Below are positions 45,314 to 53,343 of a stretch of DNA of 64,000 bases, one piece after another. The stretch is from Myxococcota bacterium (GTDB taxonomy: Bacteria > Myxococcota_A > UBA9160 > SMWR01). A program made the position numbers and the translations under genes. Location of the stretch: assembly GCA_022447545.1 (NCBI GenBank), contig JAKVBI010000003.1, positions 31,758 to 95,757 of the forward strand, written 5' to 3'. The notes beneath the pieces are model-generated. The model had not been told where the DNA came from, did not search any database, and saw only the letters and a list, made by a program, of their open reading frames with translations. Numbering within the stretch: the stretch's first letter is position 1; each line of letters starts with the position of its first letter.

Positions 45314-46876
45314 ATGGGAGCCTTGCTCGAACCGCTGGCACAACAGGGGGGCGCGCGGATGGCCCTGGCCGACGAGTTCGGCCAGACGAGTTGGGAAGAA
45401 TTCGACCAGCGGGTCGATCGGCTGATTCACAGCCTTCGCGGCGCAGGGCTCGGTACCGGGGACACCTTCGCCGTCCTCTCGGGCAACCGCCGGGAGTACA
45501 TGGAGGCCATGGCCGCCGCCACTCAGGCGGGAATGCGCGTGGTACCCATCAACTGGCACTGGGTGGGAGAAGAAGTCGCCTACGTGCTCGAGAACTCCGA
45601 CGCCAAGGCTTTCATTGCAGACACCCGCTTCTGTCACGTCGCAGCCGACGCCCTGGAACGGGGTGGTGGTGAGAGATTACAGCTGATCGCAGCCGTGGGC
45701 GGCAATGCGCCTGACGGCTTCGACGACTATGAGGCATTGCTGGCTGCGGCACCCTCCGGTGACCCCGGAGACCCCAGCATGGGCGGGCCCATGTTCTACA
45801 CCTCGGGAACCACCGGGCGGCCCAAGGGAGTGGTGAGCACGAGCCTGCCCCAGGGCGCTCCCATCGAGATCGCAAAGCTGATGAGCGCATCCGTGACAGG
45901 CAGTCTCGGACTACCTGAATCCGGCATCACCCTGCTCGTTGGCCCCTTGTATCACTCCGCCCAGTGGGCGTTTTCTTTTCTGCCCCTACTCGCTGGTTCG
46001 GCGGTCGTGATGCGCCACAAATTCGACGCCTCGGAGACCCTGGAATTGGTGGACCGTTACGGTGTGACCAACCTGCACCTGGTGCCCACCCAATTCGTCC
46101 GGCTGCTTCGCCTGGGGAATGAACAAAAGCAGAGTTTCAGTGGAAGTAGCCTCCAAGCCGTCTGGCACGGTGCTGCGCCATGCCCGCCCGAGGTCAAGCG
46201 GCAAATGATCGATTGGTGGGGCCCCGTGATTCACGAGTATTACGGAGCTACCGAAGGAGCCATCGTAAGTACCATTCGCGCCGACGAGTGGCTCGAGCAC
46301 CCAGGCAGTCTTGGGCGCCTCCTCGACACGGTGGAAATACGTGTCGTAGATGAACAGGGCAGGGACGTGAACCCTGGCGAGGAAGGGCAGCTCTACTTCA
46401 AGAACAAGTTGGGAATGGATTTCGAATACCACAAAGATCCGGACAAAACCTCGTCGGCCCATCTCGAAGCTGGGGTCTACACCTTCGGCGACGTGGGCTA
46501 CGTGGACGAAAACGGTTTCCTGTACATGAGTGATCGCAAGATCGACATGATCATTTCGGGTGGAGTCAACATCTACCCTTCCGAGATCGAGGGGGTGCTC
46601 GCCGCACACCCAGCCGTTGCTGACGCAGCTGTCTTTGGAGTCCCCAACGACGAGTTCGGTGAAGAGGTCAAAGCCGCCGTCGAACTCGCCGCGGGGCAAA
46701 CTGCTAGCGACGAGCTGGCCCACGACCTCAGCCAATACTGCCGAGAGCACCTGGCGGGTTACAAGGTGCCGCGAAGCTTCGACTTCGAAGAGGCACTGCC
46801 CCGTCACCCGACCGGAAAACTCTACAAGCGACTGCTGAGAGATCGCTACTGGGCAGAGACCGGACGCAAAATCTGA
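45314..46876 (+). CDS. Acyl-CoA synthetase (AMP-forming)
   Basis: A 520-residue ANL-superfamily ligase that adenylates a carboxylic acid and transfers it to CoA. It has the P-loop FYTSGTTGRPKGVV (near 176-189), HGAAPCPPEVK, YYGATEG, the hinge GDVGYVDENGFLYMSDRKID and the C-terminal Lys in RHPTGKLYKRLL. GGGAGAAG before the ATG decides the start; the frame is open further upstream. It probably supplies CoA esters to the fused acyl-CoA dehydrogenase upstream. Confidence 0.93.
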   Translation: MGALLEPLAQQGGARMALADEFGQTSWEEFDQRVDRLIHSLRGAGLGTGDTFAVLSGNRREYMEAMAAATQAGMRVVPINWHWVGEEVAYVLENSDAKAFIADTRFCHVAADALERGGGERLQLIAAVGGNAPDGFDDYEALLAAAPSGDPGDPSMGGPMFYTSGTTGRPKGVVSTSLPQGAPIEIAKLMSASVTGSLGLPESGITLLVGPLYHSAQWAFSFLPLLAGSAVVMRHKFDASETLELVDRYGVTNLHLVPTQFVRLLRLGNEQKQSFSGSSLQAVWHGAAPCPPEVKRQMIDWWGPVIHEYYGATEGAIVSTIRADEWLEHPGSLGRLLDTVEIRVVDEQGRDVNPGEEGQLYFKNKLGMDFEYHKDPDKTSSAHLEAGVYTFGDVGYVDENGFLYMSDRKIDMIISGGVNIYPSEIEGVLAAHPAVADAAVFGVPNDEFGEEVKAAVELAAGQTASDELAHDLSQYCREHLAGYKVPRSFDFEEALPRHPTGKLYKRLLRDRYWAETGRKI

Positions 46877-46913
46877 AACCTTCGGCCCGCTGATCTACCA
46901 GGAGGAATCAACG

Positions 46914-47951
46914 TTGAAAATTTCAACACAAATGGGTTACGCGGGGCACTTCAAGGAGTCCGTCGCAGAGGTCCAGGAACTCGAACGGGCTGGGCTGGAT
47001 ACCGTTTGGATCGCCGAAGCCTACGGCTTCGACGCACCCAGCCTGATGGGCTACGTGGCAGCCCTGACTGAGCGCGTACAGATCGCATCGGGGATCCTGC
47101 CCATCTACACCCGCACTCCCACCCTGCTGGCCATGACAGCCGCCGGGGTCGACGCCCTCTCGGATGGACGCGCCGTGCTGGGCCTCGGCGCGTCGGGGCC
47201 ACAGGTCATCGAGGGCTGGCACGGGGTCCCCTACGACGCCCCGGTCAGCCGAACGCGCGAAATCATCGAGATCTGTCGGAAGGTCTGGCGACGCGAGCGA
47301 CTCACCCACGACAGCGATCGTTATCCACTCCCTCTGCCCGAGGGCCAGGGTACGGGCCTCGGCAAGCCTCTCATGTTGATCGCATCTCCGGTGCGATCGG
47401 AAATCCCCATCGCGGTGGCGGCCCTCGGACCCCGCAGTGTGGAGATGACGGCCGAACTCGCTGACGGCTGGCTCCCCATCTTCTTTCATCCCGAGAAGTC
47501 ACCCAAGCACTGGGGTGCCTCCCTCGAAGCCGGACGTGCTCGGCGCGACCCTGAACGCGCCCCCCTCGACATTCACGCTGGGGGCGCCGTAGGCATCGGC
47601 GAAGGACTGGAGTCCTTCCGAGATTTCGCTCGGCCGATGATCGCCCTCTACGTTGGGGGCATGGGAGCACGCAGCAAAAACTTCTACAACGACCTGTTCT
47701 CGAGCTACGGCTACGAGAGCGAAGCCGCGGAGATCCAGGATCTATACCTCTCGGGCAAGAAACGCGAGGCCGCTGCCGCCATCCCTCAGTCCTTCATCGA
47801 CGAAACAACCCTGATCGGTCCCGAGGGTTTCGTACGCGAGCGGATTGCGGCCCTCCGCGAAGTCGGCGTGACGAGTCTGAACGTGATGCTGGTCGGCTCC
47901 GACACGAAGGAGCGAGTGGCCACCCTCGACAAGCTGCAACGCCTACTCTGA
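46914..47951 (+). CDS. LLM-class flavin-dependent oxidoreductase (F420-type)
   Basis: A 345-residue luciferase-like TIM barrel: MKISTQMGY at the N terminus, LGLGASGPQVIEGWHGVPYD, and GADGW-like ELADGWLPIFFHP. This pattern is typical of the F420-dependent LLM group rather than FMN monooxygenases, but the cofactor cannot be proven from sequence. It starts at TTG after AGGAGG, 37 nt after the CoA ligase, so it belongs to the same transcript. Confidence 0.88.
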   Translation: MKISTQMGYAGHFKESVAEVQELERAGLDTVWIAEAYGFDAPSLMGYVAALTERVQIASGILPIYTRTPTLLAMTAAGVDALSDGRAVLGLGASGPQVIEGWHGVPYDAPVSRTREIIEICRKVWRRERLTHDSDRYPLPLPEGQGTGLGKPLMLIASPVRSEIPIAVAALGPRSVEMTAELADGWLPIFFHPEKSPKHWGASLEAGRARRDPERAPLDIHAGGAVGIGEGLESFRDFARPMIALYVGGMGARSKNFYNDLFSSYGYESEAAEIQDLYLSGKKREAAAAIPQSFIDETTLIGPEGFVRERIAALREVGVTSLNVMLVGSDTKERVATLDKLQRLL

Positions 47952-48020
47952 AAACGAGAGCAAATCGATGCCACTTCCTCTTGGCACCACCCACGTGGCC
48001 GGTCTTCCTCTCAACCCGTT

Positions 48021-49370
48021 TCAGTAGGCGATGCTTGGAAGCCAGGTGACCAGGACGGGCCAGTAGAAGAGCAGCGCCAAGCCAATCAACTGCAGCACGA
48101 CGAAGGGCGCGACCCCACGATAGATCGTCCCCACATCGACCCCTTCGGGCGCCACGCCCCTCAAGTAGAAAAGCGCAAAGCCCACGGGAGGCGTGAGAAA
48201 CGAAGTCTGTAGGCACACGGCAAAGAGAACCGTGAACCAGATGAGATCGAATCCAAGGCTCTCGACCACCGGTGCCACCAGTGGCAGGACGATCAACGTG
48301 ATCTCGATCCAGTCCAGGAAGAAGCCGAGTAGGAAGGTGAACAGCAGAATGCAAATCAGGACGCCACTGGGCTCGAAGGGCAGCCCGAGAAATGCCCGCT
48401 CGATGAGGTGGTCGCCGCCGAGCCCGCGCAGAACCAGCGAGTAGGCGGTCGCCCCCAGCAGGATCGCGAAGATGTAGCCCGTGGTTCGAGTGGTCTCACG
48501 CATTACGCCTCGCAGCACTCCACCCTTCAGCCTTCCCTTGAACCACGCCAACATCAGTGCGCCGAACGCCCCGACTCCCGCTGCTTCCGTGGGTGTCGCA
48601 ATTCCAAAGAAAATGCTGCCCAGAACGGAAAGGATGAGACCCGCGGTGGGGACAACGGAACGCAGCACCGCCAGCGCCACCCGCGCATCGACTCGATCCA
48701 CCTCATCGGGAACCGGTGCCGCATCGGGACGCAGAGCCGCGTAGACCAGGATGTAGACGACGTACAACCCACCGAGCAGCACGCCCGGTATGAATGCCCC
48801 CATGAACAGATCGCCCACACTCATGGCAAGACGGTCCGCCATCATCACCAACATGATGCTGGGCGGAATGAGGATCCCGAGGGTTCCCACGGCGCAGACC
48901 GTTCCCGATGCCAATTCCGGCTGGTAACCGCGTTCCAACATGGTCGGCAGACCCAGCAGGGCCAGCAGTACCACTGACGCACCGATGATGCCGGTGGTTG
49001 CGGCGAGCAGTACACCGATCACCGTGATGGTCACCGCGAGACCCCCGTGCACCCTCCCGAAGAGCTTGGAGACATTGGTCATGAGATCCGCAGCGATTCG
49101 CGATCGGTCCAGGAGGATTCCCATGGTGATGAACATGGGCAGGGCCACCAGCACCCAGTTGTCCATCACGTTCCAGACCCGCTCGACTGCAAGAGACGAG
49201 TACGCCCAGTCGACTCCGGTGTAGATCCCAAAGTCACGCTCGGCAATGATTCCAATTGCGGTAAAAAAAACCGCGAGCCCACCCAGGACCCACGCAACCG
49301 GAAAGCCCGTGAAGATGAGCAGAATGAAGGACCCGAACATCGCAACGGCCAGCCATTCTCGAGGTTCCAC
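48021..49370 (-). CDS. dctM: TRAP transporter large permease, DctM family
   Basis: A 449-residue membrane protein with about twelve hydrophobic segments. The TRAP signature runs through PMFITMGILLDRSRIAADLM and GVLLAATTGIIGASVVLLALLGLPTMLERGY, and IPPSIMLVMMADRLAMSVGDLF is present. It carries the sodium-driven transport channel for an organic acid. It starts at GTG one base after the DctQ stop; the longer frame upstream overlaps dctQ. Last gene of the dctP-dctQ-dctM unit. Confidence 0.93.
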   Translation of the reverse strand: MEPREWLAVAMFGSFILLIFTGFPVAWVLGGLAVFFTAIGIIAERDFGIYTGVDWAYSSLAVERVWNVMDNWVLVALPMFITMGILLDRSRIAADLMTNVSKLFGRVHGGLAVTITVIGVLLAATTGIIGASVVLLALLGLPTMLERGYQPELASGTVCAVGTLGILIPPSIMLVMMADRLAMSVGDLFMGAFIPGVLLGGLYVVYILVYAALRPDAAPVPDEVDRVDARVALAVLRSVVPTAGLILSVLGSIFFGIATPTEAAGVGAFGALMLAWFKGRLKGGVLRGVMRETTRTTGYIFAILLGATAYSLVLRGLGGDHLIERAFLGLPFEPSGVLICILLFTFLLGFFLDWIEITLIVLPLVAPVVESLGFDLIWFTVLFAVCLQTSFLTPPVGFALFYLRGVAPEGVDVGTIYRGVAPFVVLQLIGLALLFYWPVLVTWLPSIAY

Positions 49371-49371
49371 C

Positions 49372-49956
49372 TCAGCGCCCCCCACCCTTGCGACTCGGCG
49401 GCAAATCCCCGAACAAAGCTGACGAAACTCGCAAGAGACGCGCAATCGCTGCCAGACCCAGCCATGCGAAGCTCAGGGGCAGGGCGGCCTTGATGAGCCA
49501 GCGATGAGCCAACCCCCCGGGAGACTGTGAAACCTCCGAACTTTTCCATGCCTCGAATGCGAAGGGAATCCCGAACACGACCATCAGGGTCACGAAGGGG
49601 AGCAGAAGAAGTAGGATCCCATAGAGCTCCAGCCAGTTCCGATGGTGCGGTGAGAGCCGGTCGCGCACCACGTCGACCCGAATGTGGCTGTCGCTTACCA
49701 CGCAGTAGGACAACCCGTACAGAAACCCGATGGCATAGAGATGCCACTGCAACTCTTCGAACTCGACCCGCCCCGCGTCAAACACGTACCGTGCGGTGAC
49801 ATTGGCGACGATCACGAGTAACAACAATCCCCACAACCATGAGATGACGTTTCCCAAGGCGAGCACCCAGGCTTCGATACGCGCCGAGACCCGCGTCACG
49901 GGCAGGGACGCAGATCCTATGGAATCGGGGGGATCCTCGAGCAACCGCTCGCTCAT
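49372..49956 (-). CDS. dctQ: TRAP transporter small permease, DctQ family
   Basis: A 194-residue protein with four membrane segments: WLWGLLLLVIVANVTARYVF in the first, the FEELQWHLYAIGFLYGLSY block, the H-I-R-V-D-V motif (SDSHIRVDVVRDRL) and YGILLLLLPFVTLMV. These are standard for DctQ. It lies 3 nt after the binding-protein gene and 1 nt before dctM. Confidence 0.93.
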   Translation of the reverse strand: MSERLLEDPPDSIGSASLPVTRVSARIEAWVLALGNVISWLWGLLLLVIVANVTARYVFDAGRVEFEELQWHLYAIGFLYGLSYCVVSDSHIRVDVVRDRLSPHHRNWLELYGILLLLLPFVTLMVVFGIPFAFEAWKSSEVSQSPGGLAHRWLIKAALPLSFAWLGLAAIARLLRVSSALFGDLPPSRKGGGR

Positions 49957-49959
49957 GAC

Positions 49960-51054
49960 TCAGAAATCTGCCCGTGGATAGGCGAGGTTCTTCCAGCGCT
50001 CGTACACCGCGCCAAATTCGCGTTGGGCGGCGAGTACACGGGCAAAGTCCATGTCGGCGGCAGCTTCTTCCGCGAGGATCTCGTCACTCACATTACGCAG
50101 TTGGGCAAGCAGATCGGTGGGAAGAGTTTCGGTAACGACTCCCTTGCCCTCGAAACCAGCGAGCACCGGGCCTTGAAGCGCTTCTGCCTTCGAGAGGTTC
50201 CGGATCACTCCCGCTGTGCAGGCCAGTTCCACCAGCACCTGGTCGGGGAGATCGAGGGCCTCCCACGCACGTTCACCCACGACCAGGTGCGCCGCCGTAA
50301 ACGGTTGATGCCAGCCAGGGAAATAGTTGAAGGACGCCACCCGGTCGAAACCCAGGCGCTCATCGACGTTGGGCAGTGAGTACTCCGTTGCATCGATGGC
50401 ACCCTTCTCGAGGGCCTGAAAGATCTCACCCCCCGGAAGCAAAGTCACCGAGGCACCCAGACGCTGAATCACCTTCCCCCCCAAACCGGCGAAGCGAATC
50501 TTGAGCCCCTGGACATCCTCAGCTCCATCGACCTGGGTGCGAAACCAACCCGCGGTCTCGGGCCCGATCAAACCGCACAGGATCGGCTGAACTCCGAGTT
50601 CGCCGTAGATTTCCTCGGCGAGTTCCCGCCCGCCCGCCTCGTACCACCACGCCGCGTAGGCCCAGGGCTCGAAGCCGAAGGGCACCGCACCGAACAGTAC
50701 CGAAGCCGGCAACTTGCCCTGGTCGTAGCCGAGCCAGGTGTATCCGGCCTCGACCTTCCCATCGCGCACGGCGTCGACGATGCTGAACGTGGGCACGACC
50801 TCACCGGGCTCGAAGGGCTCGATCTGGATTCGACCCCCACTCGCCTCGGCGATGCGCTCCGCCACCCACAACGGGTTGTCGCCCAGTGCGGGCAAATGCG
50901 ATCCGAAAGCCAGGGGGAGACGCCAGCGAACGCTGGGCCCGGCAGCCCCCGCCTCCACTCGGACTTCCCGAGCACTGGGCCGAACCGCCAACGAAACGAT
51001 CAGACCCGTCACAAAGGCGATGCAGACGGCGACCGATGCGGCTCTTCGAGACAT
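49960..51054 (-). CDS. dctP: TRAP transporter substrate-binding protein, DctP family
   Basis: A 364-residue periplasmic binding protein. It has an N-terminal signal or signal-anchor (SVAVCIAFVTGLIVSLAV). The conserved ligand region GWFRTQVDGAEDVQGLKIRFAG carries the Arg that binds carboxylate ligands in DctP proteins, and GASVTLLPGGEIFQALEKGAIDATEY follows. Residue pattern (EAGYTWLGYDQGK, WHQPF) resembles the TRAP group for mannitol/chloroaromatic-type or 2-oxo acids, but substrate is uncertain. First gene of the three-gene TRAP operon, divergent from the MoxR gene. Confidence 0.93.
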   Translation of the reverse strand: MSRRAASVAVCIAFVTGLIVSLAVRPSAREVRVEAGAAGPSVRWRLPLAFGSHLPALGDNPLWVAERIAEASGGRIQIEPFEPGEVVPTFSIVDAVRDGKVEAGYTWLGYDQGKLPASVLFGAVPFGFEPWAYAAWWYEAGGRELAEEIYGELGVQPILCGLIGPETAGWFRTQVDGAEDVQGLKIRFAGLGGKVIQRLGASVTLLPGGEIFQALEKGAIDATEYSLPNVDERLGFDRVASFNYFPGWHQPFTAAHLVVGERAWEALDLPDQVLVELACTAGVIRNLSKAEALQGPVLAGFEGKGVVTETLPTDLLAQLRNVSDEILAEEAAADMDFARVLAAQREFGAVYERWKNLAYPRADF

Positions 51055-51221
51055 GGCACCCCACAGCGGCGAACTCCCGCGCTCGGAGGATACGCCGAAT
51101 CCGAGATGAAAGGCATGGGCCGGGAGACCCCAGAAATTCGCACAGCGGGGCTCCGCCGCCTATGCTCGTCCCCCCGCGAGCAGTCGAAGCTCCGACGAAA
51201 AAACGAGGAATGGAAGCGGTC

Positions 51222-52103
51222 ATGTCCGAATCGAGCGAATTCAAGCAGTTTCAGGGAACCCCCGGCTACATCGCCTCCGACGCCCTGAAGGAAGCCGTCA
51301 ATTGCGCAATCGCACTTGAGCGACCTTTGTTGATCAAGGGAGAGCCCGGAACTGGGAAGACCCTGCTGGCGCGCCACATCTCCGAGGGCCTCGGAATGCC
51401 CATGTTGAGCTGGCACATCAAATCGACTTCCAAGGCCGCCGACGGGCTCTACGTCTATGACACCCTCCAGCGCCTCAACGACGCGCGCTTCGGCGAAGGC
51501 GATGTTGGCGATATCCAGCGCTACATCAAACACGGTCCGTTGGGACAGGCCTTTGCGGCCGAGGACCGCGTGGTTTTGCTCATCGACGAGATCGACAAAG
51601 CAGATCTGGAGTTCCCCAACGACCTCCTGCTCGAACTCGACGAGATGCGCTTCACCGTGGTGGAAACTGGCGAGGAGATCGTCGCCAAGCAACGACCTGT
51701 GATGATCATCACCTCCAACAATGAAAAAGAGCTCCCCGACGCATTCCTGCGCCGCTGCATCTTCCACTTCATCGACTTCCCGGAACGAGACCTCATGCAG
51801 CAGATCGTCGATGTCCACCATCCGAATCTCGACACTCGGCTGTTGGACCAGGTCCTGATCAAGTTCTACTGGCTGCGAGGACAAAGCGAGCTTCGCAAGA
51901 AGCCATCGACCTCCGAGCTGATCGACTGGATCTCCGCGTTGCTGCAATCGGGCATCACACCCGAGCAACTCGAGGTTCACCTTCCCTTCATGGGTGCCCT
52001 CCTCAAGAATGAGCAGGACTCGGAAGCACTTCTGGAATACGGGAAGGGTGGAGGCACGCTACCCAATCAATGGAGCGATCTCGGCCCCAAGTACAACCAA
52101 TGA
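51222..52103 (+). CDS. MoxR-family AAA+ ATPase
   Basis: A 293-residue AAA+ ATPase with Walker A GEPGTGKT (40-47), Walker B VVLLIDEIDK (117-126), sensor 1 in MIITSNNEKELPDAF and RRCIFHFIDFP. MoxR proteins act with VWA partners as chaperones that activate or insert metal centres in enzymes; the next gene is such a partner. The frame is open upstream; the ATG at 51222 has GGAAG ahead, and an in-frame ATG at 51210 is too close to its GAGGA. Confidence 0.92.
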   Translation: MSESSEFKQFQGTPGYIASDALKEAVNCAIALERPLLIKGEPGTGKTLLARHISEGLGMPMLSWHIKSTSKAADGLYVYDTLQRLNDARFGEGDVGDIQRYIKHGPLGQAFAAEDRVVLLIDEIDKADLEFPNDLLLELDEMRFTVVETGEEIVAKQRPVMIITSNNEKELPDAFLRRCIFHFIDFPERDLMQQIVDVHHPNLDTRLLDQVLIKFYWLRGQSELRKKPSTSELIDWISALLQSGITPEQLEVHLPFMGALLKNEQDSEALLEYGKGGGTLPNQWSDLGPKYNQ

Positions 52104-52130
52104 GGCCCTCCCGACGTCGGAGTCCACCAG

Positions 52131-53330
52131 GTGTTCCTCGAATTCTTCTACAAACTGCGCGAGGCCGGGGTCCCGGTCGCCATCCAGGAGTGGCTGACCT
52201 TGATGGAGGCCCTTTCCATGGGTCAGCATGGCTCGAGCCTGTTCAGCTTCTACAACCTCTCGCGTGCGTGCCTCGTGAAGAGCGAGGCCTACTTCGACGC
52301 ATTTGATCGCGCCTTTGCCAATGTCTTCGAGGGGGTCGAAGGGGCTCTGAACGTCACAGACGAATTGCTCGAATGGCTCGAGGATCCCAAGAACTTTGAG
52401 GAATTGACCGATGAGGAGCGCGCAGCGCTCGAGGAACTCACCGGCGACGAGCTCATGCGTCGCTACCTCGAAACCCTCGAAGAACAGTCTGAACGTCACG
52501 ATGGGGGGGGACGCTGGATCGGAACGGGTGGACGATCACCCTTTGGCCACAGCGGAGAACACCCAACGGGCATCCGGGTGGGTGGTTTCTCAAAGAACCG
52601 CTCGGCAATGAAGGTGGCCGAAGACCGGCGCTACAAGAACTACCGCACCGACGTCACCATGGACCTGCGACAAACCAAGGTCGCCCTGAAGCGGCTTCGC
52701 AACCTCACTCGCTCCGGCCCCGACAGCGAACTCGATCTCGACCAGACCGTGGACGAAACCTGTAAGAACGCCGGGGAGATCGAGCTGGTGTTTCGCCCAG
52801 AAAGGCGTAACAACGTACGCGTTTTGCTCCTGATGGACGTGGGCGGAACCATGGATCCGTATTTTCGGCCGGTGAGCCGCCTACTCACCGCACTTCACGA
52901 AGAGCGGGGGCTTCGAGATTTTCGCCCCTACTACTTCCACAACTGCCTCTACGAAAACGTCTACGAAGACGCGTTCCTGTTCCAGGACAGCTCGGTTCCT
53001 ACAGGTGAGCTTCTGAGGAAGTACAACGAGACCTGGAACGTGATCTTCGTAGGGGATGCAGCCATGCACCCCCACGAGCTGGTGGGAAGGCGAGGCAACA
53101 TCAATCCCCGCCTCGAGTCCGAAACCTCGGGCCTCGACTGGCTCCTCCGCGTACGCAGTCACTTCGAACGTGTGGTTTGGATCAACCCCGAGCCGCCCGC
53201 GCAATGGCCAGGCACCCAGACCACCAACGCAATCGGCAAAGTCTTCCCGATGTTCCATCTCTCGGTGGATGGCATCGAGGAAGCCGTGTCCGCGCTAGTG
53301 GGCTCCCGTCCGGTGCAAGCCGCCTCCTGA
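52131..53330 (+). CDS. CoxE-type VWA domain protein
   Basis: A 399-residue protein that pairs with MoxR ATPases. The N-terminal helical region (FLEFFYKLREAGVPVAIQEW) and acidic middle precede a VWA domain at ~225-390. The MIDAS metal site, normally DxSxS, reads DVGGT at 236-240, followed by MDPYF; the DxGGS/T variant is common in this subfamily. The segment near 122-175 is Gly/Arg-rich and encoded in part by an eight-G run. It starts at GTG 27 nt after MoxR. No carbon monoxide dehydrogenase or other obvious client gene is adjacent. Confidence 0.88.
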   Translation: MFLEFFYKLREAGVPVAIQEWLTLMEALSMGQHGSSLFSFYNLSRACLVKSEAYFDAFDRAFANVFEGVEGALNVTDELLEWLEDPKNFEELTDEERAALEELTGDELMRRYLETLEEQSERHDGGGRWIGTGGRSPFGHSGEHPTGIRVGGFSKNRSAMKVAEDRRYKNYRTDVTMDLRQTKVALKRLRNLTRSGPDSELDLDQTVDETCKNAGEIELVFRPERRNNVRVLLLMDVGGTMDPYFRPVSRLLTALHEERGLRDFRPYYFHNCLYENVYEDAFLFQDSSVPTGELLRKYNETWNVIFVGDAAMHPHELVGRRGNINPRLESETSGLDWLLRVRSHFERVVWINPEPPAQWPGTQTTNAIGKVFPMFHLSVDGIEEAVSALVGSRPVQAAS

Positions 53331-53343
53331 ACCCCCTGGAAGC

